Shown: piece after piece, positions 10,301 through 16,838 of the stretch
How the letters are laid out: every line of letters starts with the position of its first letter
Numbering within the stretch: position 1 is the stretch's first letter
Origin: DATGIQ01 sp035295665
GTDB taxonomy: Bacteria > Planctomycetota > Planctomycetia > Gemmatales > Gemmataceae
Length of the DNA stretch: 42,374 nt
NCBI GenBank assembly: GCA_035295665.1
Contig: DATGIQ010000383.1
Location: 1-42,374 of the forward strand
Direction: 5' to 3'
Notes under the pieces: model-generated
What the model saw: the letters and a program-made list of their open reading frames with translations, nothing else
Databases searched by the model: none
Told to the model about the DNA's origin: nothing
Made by a program: the position numbers and the translations under genes

Positions 10301-10844
10301 CCCGGGCGAGGTGAAGGTTTGGGATGCCCAAACGGGTCAGGAGCTGCTGACGGTCAAGCATACCGCCTATCTGGCCCGCGTGGCCTTCAGCCCGGATGGC
10401 AAACGCCTGGCCAGCGCTGCGAGGGACCGAACCGTAAGAGTGTGGGATGCCCAGACGGGCCAGGAACTCCTCTCCTTCCAGGGCGCTTCTGGTTGGAGCG
10501 TGGCTTTCAGCCCGGACGGCAAACGCCTGGCCTGCGGTTCTCGGGTGTGGGACGCCGAGACGGGGCGGGAGCTGCTCGCGCTCAAGGGGCACGCCGATTG
10601 GGTGCCGAGCGTGGCCTTCAGCCCGGACGGCAAGCGCCTAGCTACCGTTTCGGCCGACAAAACGGTCAAGGTGTGGGATGCCGAGACCGGCTCCGAACTG
10701 CTCACCGTCCCGGGCGGTGGTTCCGGCGCCATCTACGGTGGTTTCGGCATCGCCTTCAGCCCCGACGGCCACCACCTGACCAGCGGCATGGAGGGTGGCG
10801 CGGTGACGATCTACGACGCCACGCCGCTGCCGGAGAAACCGTGA
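7317..10844 (+). CDS. Membrane Ser/Thr protein kinase-like protein with 14 WD40 repeats
   Basis: This 1175-residue protein has an N-terminal kinase domain (about 81-410), a membrane segment (about 434-457), a Gln/Glu/Arg coiled coil (about 463-505), and a WD40 region from about 556 to the end. The glycine loop GRGGMGGVYEA (90-100), HRDIKPSN (274-281), SDFGLAK and MAPERFG are all present, but the invariant ATP-anchoring lysine of 'VALKVLP' is Glu112 (VALEVLP). A 60-70 residue insert lies between the hinge and the catalytic loop. I count 13 clear 'VWDAQTGQELL' strands plus a final degenerate one, each preceded by 'FSPDGKRLA', enough for two seven-bladed propellers. Several blades are unusually short. 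GGAGG precedes the start inside the sigma gene. The kinase may be inactive or use another lysine; its partner is unknown. Confidence 0.9.
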   Translation: MSLKAVPSSAKAAELAELVEQINARLQAGEALDPEEVLRAHPEHAEELNGLLPAIALLANLSRSAGRPVAPVHGVPPERIGDFRILREIGRGGMGGVYEAVQVSLGRHVALEVLPVEAARDAKLLARFRRESQAAAQLHHSNIVPVFEVGQQGDVCFYAMQYIQGQSLDQVIRELQQLRAGSASRPCPDAANSVAQSLLAGRFEQARLVNATLDYQPDTSGESQPRAEQTAETPAPSSLSLVASDQHLDSLQVARLGLQVAEALAYAHSRGVVHRDIKPSNLLLDIAGIVWVSDFGLAKTQAQVLTGTGDLVGTVRYMAPERFGGVCDARADVYALGLTLYELLLLRPAFDAPDRLRLIDQIGHQEPVRPRGVDPRIPRDLETILMKAIEKDPQRRYASADDLAEDLRRYLADEPIRARRIGPLERLGRWGRRNPLVAGLSAAIIVVTALGFVGVLGQWQVALAHEQQSKEQRDEAQQQRDETQRQRDEVKALNEKLAAKEQQLQRTLYAAHMNLAQHAWDVGAIGRVDELLRQHHPMPGETDLRGFEWYYLFRLCHAEVLTIKGAVGSMFIKSVAYSPDGKRLAGAGGSRDPTLKVWDAQTGQVLLSLKGGGSRDGNFSKCVAFSPDGKRLAGISGGTTGAQQLKVWDAQTGQELLTLQGVSASVACSPDGKRLASAGWTLKDGKIGPSEAKIWDAETGRELLTLKGARGGVAFSPDGKRLASGTKVWDAQSGQELLSLKGHTGGSVSSVAYSPDGTRIATASYDDKTLKVWDAQTGQELLSIKGSNGYGVAFSPDGKRLAGASEDNAVKVWDAQTGQELHSLKGHEWVSDVAFSPDGKRLVSGGDTVKVWDAQRDPRPRTLKGSDGYVTTSLAFSPDGKRLASGSVVGPPWTASGPGEGKVWDAQTGQVLVTLRGAFGSLAYNPDGKRLAGASEDQMMNARSVKVWDAQTGQELLSLPFKGLGGGRVSVAFSPDGRRVAASGGEKGPGGGPGGPGEVKVWDAQTGQELLTVKHTAYLARVAFSPDGKRLASAARDRTVRVWDAQTGQELLSFQGASGWSVAFSPDGKRLACGSRVWDAETGRELLALKGHADWVPSVAFSPDGKRLATVSADKTVKVWDAETGSELLTVPGGGSGAIYGGFGIAFSPDGHHLTSGMEGGAVTIYDATPLPEKP

Positions 10845-10881
10845 TCGCAAGGGGCCGACGCGGCGAACCGATGCAGCTGCC

Positions 10882-10930
10882 GGCGGCGGGAGCGGCTCAC
10901 GCTGTCCGCCGCCGCTTGCTTTCTCTTTCA
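10882..10930 (+). terminator. Intrinsic terminator after the kinase gene
   Basis: An 8-bp GC stem (ggcggcgg 10882-10889 with ccgccgcc 10906-10913) encloses a second 4-bp stem (agcg/cgct). It is followed by a pyrimidine-rich tract with several T-runs (gcttgctttctctttcattc). It begins 38 bases after the kinase stop codon. Confidence 0.65.
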
Positions 10931-11582
10931 TTCTTCCTGAACCTGGTGTCCCAGGTCGCCCGTTGTCGCGGTGGGGTTGAGCGAGCAATGTCGCCATTCC
11001 TTAAGACCAGGTTACCCGGCCACTTTCTGACTAGCTGATTGGGCGGAATGCAGAAAAACCCGGTTGTTGCGCGCAGGGGAGAGATCGCACCCCATCTCCG
11101 TTGTTGGAAGGCGAGCGCAGCTTGGCAAACCCCGAGTCGACCGTATGGGAGTGATGTCGATCAATGGGATGGTTTCTGGAGCGACCGCGTGCTCGCCTGA
11201 AAAATTACCCACTCCTGGGATGCCTACCCTCCGCAGCCGGCGATAGCGGAGCCAAAACACGGTATCCATCAACGACCAGACCTCATGGGGAAGCTGGCGG
11301 GAACAATGAGCACGCTGGTTTCCCTTGGATTGGCTTGGCGCCCGTGGTTACCGCTTCGTTGAAAAACGAACTTTGCCGAACGGGGCGAAATTGTGAAGCA
11401 GTCCGATTTCCGCGCGGCGTGAGATTTGCTGATCTCTCGCAGAGCAGCCTCAGCGATTCAGCGGTTTGCAAATCCAGGCAAGTGAATGTCTCTCTCGGCC
11501 ACCGGTAGAGCCCGGGAAGTCACACTCCTTGTGGCGCCTCCCGATGGCAGCTTTCCTTTGCACGAATCGTGTATCCCATTCT
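10931..11582. other. Long region without a recognised gene
   Basis: About 650 bases between the kinase terminator and the 3' end of the UGA-containing gene. All frames longer than 60 codons here have no ribosome-binding site, weak codon bias and no family signature. The minus frame around 11012-11272 is the longest, but I see nothing in it. It may be remnant sequence or hold an unrecognised small RNA. Confidence 0.35.
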
Positions 11583-12461
11583 CTAATCCACGTTGGCCTG
11601 TTCCTCGGTCGGCTGCACAACGGGAAGTTGAATCGTGGTCCGAGCAACATGGCCCGTCTTCCAGGCGTCGAAGGAAAAAGTCAGCTCAGCCTTGCCTTCG
11701 CCCGCTTCATCAGGGACCAGCACGGGTCCATGAAAAACGCAGCCTCAGCAAAACTGATCGAGCGCGTACCGTCGTTTGATCGGTAGATCCCCCGGATTTT
11801 TCGGCGGGAATTCGATATCCACAACGGGATGGATCCCTTCAGGGAATGTCGAATGCCGTTCCTCAGGGCGAGTAAACATTGATTCGGAGCGCACGACAAC
11901 CCAGCAGCGCCGGGCGGCATCAAACGTGCCGACCAAAGCGCGCACGTCGGTGGGCTGATTTCCCCTCTGAAGTGCGAGATCGCGAGGAAGTTTCCAGTTG
12001 ATTGTGGCTGCCCCAACGGTGAGCGGCCCGCGGAAATGGGCCATGGGCGCAGTCTCCGGGTCCAGGCCCATTTCCGTGGTGTCCCCGTACTGGTGGTATT
12101 CGACAGGACCTTTGATATCCACATGAACCAGCAACTCCTTTGGCGTTTCCCGTCCCGAGGTCATGCCGCTGATCCGGGTGATGGTGTAGCAATTCTCCCC
12201 ATCGGGATCTGCAATCGTGAGATTCGTGCATTTCGTCCGATCGCCAAACCGTTCCGTCTGGCCTGTAAAGGAACCGTCGACATAATGAGCAAAAGAAATG
12301 GCTTCGCCTTCGACGCAGACCAACAAGCAGACCTTGGTTTCCGGCCCGAAATAAAGCCAGCAGTATCGGCGAACGCCCGGCTTCAGAAGCGGGTACACGA
12401 CGAAGCCCACGCTCCCGGCCAAAAGCAAAACGCACAGACAAAGGAGCCAGCATTTGTTCAT
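11583..12461 (-). CDS. Membrane-anchored protein with in-frame UGA; candidate selenoprotein
   Basis: The first 238 codons encode a protein with an N-terminal hydrophobic anchor (WLLCLCVLLLAGSVGFVVY), an aromatic segment RRYCWLYFGPETKV and a beta-rich body that I cannot assign to a named family. A TGA at 11745-11747 would end it after …ALDQFC. The same frame then runs on for 53 coding-like codons without another stop (GC VFHGPVLVPDEAGEGKA, then LTFSFDAWKTGHVARTTI) to a TAG at 11583-11585. Read through, the protein has 292 residues and a Cys238-UGA239-Gly-Cys241 motif, a redox-type CxxC with a possible selenocysteine inside. A SECIS-like hairpin follows the UGA. A GAGCGAGG site precedes the ATG. 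The alternative is a nonsense mutation in a decaying gene, with the protein ending at 11745. That a gene is present is fairly sure; selenocysteine is a hypothesis. No selA, selB, selC or selD lies in the window. Confidence 0.6.
11705..11735 (-). promoter_or_regulatory. SECIS-like hairpin just after the in-frame UGA
   Basis: In the mRNA, 15 nucleotides after the UGA, GGACC pairs with GGUCC around the six-base loop CGUGCU, so the loop begins 20 nucleotides after the UGA. A lower helix UUUCAU/AUGAAG (one G-U pair) extends it below a three-base bulge. Bacterial SECIS elements are stem-loops at about this distance with a G near the start of the apical loop; here G is the second loop base and is followed by U. 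Folding was done by eye. Confidence 0.4.
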
Positions 12462-12572
12462 GACAGCCTCGCTCTTTTCGAGGACGATCTCCGGTGCCCA
12501 ACACCTTCCGATAAGTTATCGCGACGGATCGCCTACCCGCAAATTTTCCCGTAGAGAGGAGAAAAAGATGGC

Positions 12573-13190
12573 TTACCGAAGGTTCGCGAAATTGCGAAGA
12601 ATCGTCAGCCCCACGTGCTGACTCTTTTCTGGATGAAATTGGGTTGCAAAGACGTTGTCCTGCCAGATCATCGACGTAAACGGAGTGGGATAGTCCGTTT
12701 CCGTGGCGATAAGGCTTGGATCCTTGGGAACCGCATGGTAGGAGTGGACAAAATAAACCGCGGGTTCCGCCGGCAATTCGCTCAGGATCGGCGCCGGCCG
12801 GCGGATGTGCAGGTAGTTCCAACCCATGTGCGGCACCTTCAACCCAGGCACATCGGCAAAGTGTACGACCTCACCCGGAAAGAGATCGAGCCCGGCGTGT
12901 TCCCCATCTTCGTAACTCTTGCTGAAGAGCAGCTGTAGACCGAGGCAAATGCCCAGGAACGGTTTGCCGGCTCGAATATGTTGAGCGAGCGGCTGCACCA
13001 TGCCGGCTTCGTGCAAGCGCGCAATGGCATCGCGAAACGCGCCGACTCCGGGCAGCACGATTTTGGTGGCCTCGGCAATGCGGTTGGGATCGCCGGTGAT
13101 CACGGCTGGCTGGCCGACTTTTTCCAGCGCCTTTTGCACGCTGCGCAGGTTGCCCATGCCATAGTCCACAATCACGATCGGTTGCACCAT
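12573..13190 (-). CDS. hisH: Imidazole glycerol phosphate synthase, glutamine amidotransferase subunit
   Basis: HisH hydrolyses glutamine and passes ammonia to HisF, which closes the imidazole ring of histidine and releases AICAR. The 205-residue protein starts VIVDYGMGNLRSV and keeps the oxyanion block LPGVGAF (46-52), the nucleophile Cys82 in GICLGLQLLF, and the His186/Glu188 dyad in QFHPEKS. PHMGWN (120-125) is also typical. The ATG at 13190 is chosen over an open frame beginning at 13286, because GGGAG lies a few bases before it and family members start here. It lies 26 bases after the prepilin peptidase stop on the same strand, so the two may be co-transcribed. hisF and other his genes are not adjacent. 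Confidence 0.96.
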   Translation of the reverse strand: MVQPIVIVDYGMGNLRSVQKALEKVGQPAVITGDPNRIAEATKIVLPGVGAFRDAIARLHEAGMVQPLAQHIRAGKPFLGICLGLQLLFSKSYEDGEHAGLDLFPGEVVHFADVPGLKVPHMGWNYLHIRRPAPILSELPAEPAVYFVHSYHAVPKDPSLIATETDYPTPFTSMIWQDNVFATQFHPEKSQHVGLTILRNFANLR

Positions 13191-13216
13191 TTTCTCCCAC
13201 GCATTTGGTTCCGCGG

Positions 13217-14335
13217 TTACATGCGCATAATCCGCAACACATAACTGGCTACAAACATGAGCACACCGCCCAGCACGGCCAAGCAAAGGACCACGAAGCT
13301 ATTGAAAAAGGGCATCTGCACCCGAGGGCCGATCCAGTACCAGCAGAGGAAGGTCACGACGACCCCGACGGCCAAGGACGGCCCGAACGGCATCATGTTA
13401 TCGCCGCTCACCACGAGCTGAATCACACCAAACACGAGTCCGACAAAGACGCCGACAAAAAAAGCCACCACGATCGGCTGCCAACCCAGAAAACCGCCGG
13501 CCATCATCATCAAGTCGGCGTCTCCCAACCCGAGGGCCTCGATCCCCAGACCGAGCCCGAACAGGAACCGGATGATCCGCAGCAAGAGGGTACCGACCAA
13601 GGCGCCCAGCAAGCCCGTAACCAGGCCGGTTTGCCAGTTTCCCCCTTCGCCAAACCAAGCCGGCAACGGTCCCCAGAACGGCCAAGGATAGAGACCTGGT
13701 TTGGGGCCAAGGTTCGGGTTCGCCTCCCACCAGGGCTCGCCCGCACGCATGTCCTTGACCGCTAAAGCCGGCACGAACCGTCCGTCATGGGTATAGGGAT
13801 AGGGCCACGGCCACGGAAAGAGTACCGCTCCGACCAATCCGATCACCGTACCGGGAATCGTGATCGAAAACGGAATCTCCCGATAGTCGAGATCACAAAA
13901 CGAGGCCACGATCAGAAAACAAACGAGAATGGCATGGAAGCCAAATACCACCCACGCCGGCCACGAGGGCAAGGTGAGCCGTTCGATGCGCAGCGCCTGG
14001 ATTCCTTGCGGATCGAGACCGTGCACATCCCGGACGACCTCCAGGTAAAACAGGCCGGCGAAGCAAACTCCCGTCAACAACTCGATGAGGAAATAGCGAC
14101 TGGAAAACCGTGCGCCGCAGCTCCGGCAGCGGCCACGCAGGATCAGATAGCTGAGCAGCGGGATGTTATCATACCAGCGGATAGCCTGAAAACATTGGCC
14201 ACAGCGCGATCCCGGCCAAACAATGCTTTTCTCCAACGGCAGCCGATGGATGCAGACATTTAACAAGCTGCCCACGATCGTGCCGAGCACGAACAGGTTG
14301 ACCAGCAAGAAGCCCAGCATGAAATGAGTCCACAT
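13217..14335 (-). CDS. pilD: Prepilin peptidase (type IV leader peptidase, A24 family)
   Basis: The enzyme cleaves the leader of type IV pilins and pseudopilins at the inner membrane and often N-methylates the new terminus. The 372-residue sequence shows the family entry GSLLNVCIHRLP (22-33), two zinc-type cysteine pairs (C45/C48 and C70/C73), and the two active-site aspartates in DLDYREIP (near 148-150) and GLGDAD (D272). Several hydrophobic segments fit eight membrane passes. A stretch of about 70 residues between the two Asp motifs (around 170-235, rich in Pro and Trp) is longer than in the short family members. No pilin or secretion genes are nearby, as is common in planctomycetes. The start at 14335 has no strong ribosome-binding site, so it is less certain than the rest. 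Confidence 0.93.
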   Translation of the reverse strand: MWTHFMLGFLLVNLFVLGTIVGSLLNVCIHRLPLEKSIVWPGSRCGQCFQAIRWYDNIPLLSYLILRGRCRSCGARFSSRYFLIELLTGVCFAGLFYLEVVRDVHGLDPQGIQALRIERLTLPSWPAWVVFGFHAILVCFLIVASFCDLDYREIPFSITIPGTVIGLVGAVLFPWPWPYPYTHDGRFVPALAVKDMRAGEPWWEANPNLGPKPGLYPWPFWGPLPAWFGEGGNWQTGLVTGLLGALVGTLLLRIIRFLFGLGLGIEALGLGDADLMMMAGGFLGWQPIVVAFFVGVFVGLVFGVIQLVVSGDNMMPFGPSLAVGVVVTFLCWYWIGPRVQMPFFNSFVVLCLAVLGGVLMFVASYVLRIMRM

Positions 14336-14367
14336 GTTTCGATAGGAGCGCGGATCCGGCTACACCC

Positions 14368-14409
14368 TCTTGTGCCCGGTTCGGCCGATCACGACGCAGA
14401 AAGGCTCAG
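14368..14409. repeat. Copy A of a 42-bp block shared with the aroDE start
   Basis: Matches 18305-18346 at 38 of 42 positions, including a 23-base identical core (14378-14400). In the second copy the same bases encode EPICVVIGRTRHKM of AroDE; here the corresponding minus frame is a dead fragment that stops after a few codons. Confidence 0.75.
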
Positions 14410-14420
14410 CTCTCTGTTTG

Positions 14421-14444
14421 GCGGCGGTTCGCCCAACCGCGTGG
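14421..14444. repeat. REP-like palindrome, copy 1
   Basis: The core gcggcggttcgcccaaccgc folds on itself (gcggtt/aaccgc) and closely matches the palindrome at 39622-39645. Both lie between genes. It may be a dispersed extragenic palindrome. Confidence 0.45.
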
Positions 14445-14513
14445 CTCTGCCAACCGCCGCGAAACCAAAACGCATTTCCTCAGCCGGACCATCGCCCGAG
14501 CAATTCTCTTGAC

Positions 14514-14536
14514 CTGCTTGTCACTGTAGCGGGCCG
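14514..14536. repeat. Copy A of a 23-bp block shared with 18439-18461
   Basis: Matches 18439-18461 at 22 of 23 positions. On the minus strand both copies encode ARYSDKQ. The order and orientation relative to the 42-bp block are the same in both places, with about 100 unalignable bases between the blocks. Confidence 0.7.
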
Positions 14537-14730
14537 AGGAGTGGCTCGCAAGGCAACGCGGCAGCCTCGCTACCTCGCACGGCATCCACCCGGGCCGGGA
14601 TTCGACACAAACCGTGCCGCTGCCGGCGTGGCCGTCCCTTTCCTCGAAACGGGCAGTGGCCCAGGATGGGATTTGGCATCGGATCTGCTGATTCTTATCG
14701 TGTCGCACCGTTCTGAAGGGAGATTCGCCA

Positions 14731-16209
14731 ATGCACCTCGATGAATATCAAGCAAAGCGCAACTTTCGCAAGACCCCCGAGCCGGCAGCGGAACCGGCCA
14801 AACCGCACCGGCGGCCCATTTTCGTCGTGCAGGAACATTACGCCACACGACACCACTACGATTTTCGCCTGGAGGCCGATGGCGTACTCAAGAGCTGGGC
14901 CGTCCCCAAGCAACCTTCGTTGGATCCATCGCAAAAACGTTTGGCCGTCCACGTTGAAGATCATCCGCTGGCCTACGCCGGCTTCAAGGGTACGATCCCC
15001 GAAGGGCAATACGGGGCCGGTGTGGTCAGCATCTGGGATAAAGGGACGTACGAAAACCTCCTTGGGGACAAGCCCACCCCACGGACGATGACGGAAGGAA
15101 TCAAAGCAGGCCGGCTGGAGTTCGCCCTGCACGGCAAGAAGCTGCACGGACGCTTTGCGCTGGTTCGCATGCACGGGAAAGGGCGTGGCAAAGACAATTG
15201 GCTGCTCATCAAAATGAAGGATGAATCGGCCCGGCCCGAACCCGGCGCCCACGGCCGATCCACCGCCAAGCCAGGGGCTAAACCCCGGGCAAAGGCTTCG
15301 TCGCCTGCGACCCGGCACCGCCCTTCCCGGCCACCGAAAGAAGGGGTTGTCCTCACGAATCTTGACAAGCTCATGTATCCGGACGCCGGGATCACCAAAG
15401 GCGACGTCGTATCCTTCTATCGGCGGATTGCCCGGCACTTGTTGCCGTTTCTCCGCGACCGCCCAACCACTTTGGAGCGGTTGCCGGAGGGCCTTGGCGA
15501 CAACGGCCGGACACCGCATTTCTGGCAGAAGAATACCCCTTCTTCCTACCCGGACTGGATCGCCCGCGTCGAGCTGCCCAGCGAAGAGGGAGAGACGGTC
15601 CGGTACGTGCTGGTCAATAACCTGGAAACCCTGCTGTATCTCGCCAACCAAGGGACATTGACGTTTCACGTTTGGTTTTCGCGCATCCAGGACCTCGATC
15701 GGCCCGATTTCGTCCTGTTCGATCTGGATCGTGGCCAAGCCTCGTTTGCCGATGTCGTCGCCGTTGCCAAGGAGCTGCGCACACTTCTGAAAACGGAGCG
15801 AAAACAAGCCTTCATCAAGACATCCGGCAAGACCGGACTTCATGTCCTGGTGCCCTGGACAGCCGAGGGAGGTTACGATGCAGCCCGCACCTGGGCCCAA
15901 GGTTTGGCCGAACGTGCGGTGGAGACTTTTCCCAACCAGGCCACGCTCGAACGGAGCAAGGCCAAACGAGACCAGCGCGTCTATGTCGACGTGATGCAAA
16001 ACGTCAAGGGCCGGCATGCCGTGCCGCCGTATGTCCTCCGGGCCATACCCGGAGCGCCCGTTTCCATGCCGCTGAGCTGGCGGGAGCTGACACCCGCGCT
16101 GGACCCCGCTCAGTTCAACCTCAAGACCGTCTTTCGCCGGCTGGCGCGGCAGAAGCGTGATCCGCTAGCGCAATGGGTTCGCGCTCTGACACGCACCGCA
16201 AAGGGGTGA
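14731..16209 (+). CDS. LigD-type 3'-phosphoesterase/polymerase without ligase domain
   Basis: Bacterial LigD repairs double-strand breaks by end joining: the phosphoesterase (PE) domain trims 3' ends and the polymerase domain adds nucleotides. Here the PE domain occupies about residues 1-165; its metal-site set His36, His42, Asp44 and His78 (in VQEHYATRHHYDFRLE and VHVEDHP) keeps the spacing I recall for the Pseudomonas enzyme. A basic Ala/Pro linker (about 166-202) leads to a primase-like polymerase domain (about 203-490) with its metal-binding aspartates in LFDLDRG (Asp331, Asp333) and the phosphate-contacting IKTSGKTGLHVLVPW region. At 492 residues the ATP-dependent ligase domain is missing altogether, not truncated, since the protein ends after the polymerase core. 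No ku gene is nearby. GGGAG precedes the ATG. It is monocistronic and convergent with aroK. Confidence 0.92.
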   Translation: MHLDEYQAKRNFRKTPEPAAEPAKPHRRPIFVVQEHYATRHHYDFRLEADGVLKSWAVPKQPSLDPSQKRLAVHVEDHPLAYAGFKGTIPEGQYGAGVVSIWDKGTYENLLGDKPTPRTMTEGIKAGRLEFALHGKKLHGRFALVRMHGKGRGKDNWLLIKMKDESARPEPGAHGRSTAKPGAKPRAKASSPATRHRPSRPPKEGVVLTNLDKLMYPDAGITKGDVVSFYRRIARHLLPFLRDRPTTLERLPEGLGDNGRTPHFWQKNTPSSYPDWIARVELPSEEGETVRYVLVNNLETLLYLANQGTLTFHVWFSRIQDLDRPDFVLFDLDRGQASFADVVAVAKELRTLLKTERKQAFIKTSGKTGLHVLVPWTAEGGYDAARTWAQGLAERAVETFPNQATLERSKAKRDQRVYVDVMQNVKGRHAVPPYVLRAIPGAPVSMPLSWRELTPALDPAQFNLKTVFRRLARQKRDPLAQWVRALTRTAKG

Positions 16210-16266
16210 GGTCCAAGGCTACCCCGGATGGAGTGTCCCGAGCCGGATCCCGAACGGCCCACGTTT

Positions 16267-16806
16267 TCACGCGCTCCGCAGGCGCTCGAGGATTTCGTTG
16301 GCGACCGCATCGATCGAGCGGTGCGTGGTATCAACGACCAGATCGGTACATTCTTGATAGAGCGGCCGGCGTACTTCGAGAAGCTTCTGGATTTCCGCCA
16401 GGCCGCCGCCGGCGAGCGGTGGACGGCGTTCCCGAGTTGTCGCATCCGCCTGGAGGCGGTGCCAAAGGACGACCGCATCCGCCGTCAGCCAGACCACTCG
16501 ACCGGCCGTGCGCAGACGCTGGCGATTCGCCGCACTGAGCACCACGCCCCCGCCGGTGGCAATGACGTGTTCTCGGGAGCGGCAAAGCTCTTCCAAAATG
16601 GCAGCTTCTTTCTGACGAAAACCGGCTTCTCCTTCCTCCTCGAAGATCTGCCGGATGCTGCGGCCCCAGCATTCCTCCAACCGAGCATCGGCATCGATCC
16701 AACTCCAGCCTAGCTTGTCCGCCAGAATCCGGGCGACGGTGCTTTTGCCCGTGCCGCGGTAACCAATCAGGAAGAGATTGTTGATTGCCGGATTGCCCAG
16801 TGCCAT
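16267..16806 (-). CDS. aroK: Shikimate kinase
   Basis: Shikimate kinase phosphorylates shikimate at the 3-hydroxyl with ATP, the fifth step of the shikimate pathway in the cytoplasm. The 179-residue protein has the Walker A loop GYRGTGKS (15-22), the shikimate-binding acidic pair in WIDADARLE (Asp38, Asp40), the GGG triplet of the substrate site (85-87) and a lid with RERRPPLAGG. The ATG at 16806 is chosen because GGAG lies seven bases upstream; a TTG at 16842 would add twelve poorly conserved residues and overlap the aroDE stop. It follows aroDE on the same strand with 33 bases between, so consecutive pathway enzymes are very likely co-transcribed. Confidence 0.95.
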   Translation of the reverse strand: MALGNPAINNLFLIGYRGTGKSTVARILADKLGWSWIDADARLEECWGRSIRQIFEEEGEAGFRQKEAAILEELCRSREHVIATGGGVVLSAANRQRLRTAGRVVWLTADAVVLWHRLQADATTRERRPPLAGGGLAEIQKLLEVRRPLYQECTDLVVDTTHRSIDAVANEILERLRSA

Positions 16807-16838
16807 CGCGCACTCCAAGCAGACATGCCCATCCGCAA

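Larger units (their letters stand above)
14336..14730. other. Divergent intergenic region with duplicated blocks and a palindrome
   Basis: About 395 bases separate the leftward prepilin peptidase from the rightward LigD-like gene. It contains two blocks also found upstream of and inside the aroDE start (see the repeat entries), and a REP-like palindrome at 14421-14444. On the minus strand block 14368-14409 reads EPFCVVIGRTGHK followed by a stop, a fragment of an AroD N-terminus. GGGAG eight bases before 14731 serves the LigD-like gene. Confidence 0.5.

Noticed and set aside
9000..10840. The regular DNA repeats in the kinase gene as a CRISPR or satellite array
   Set aside because: They are in-frame WD40 codons of uneven spacing.
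11012..11471. Two minus-strand frames of 86 and 62 codons
   Set aside because: No ribosome-binding site, no recognisable similarity and no support from context.
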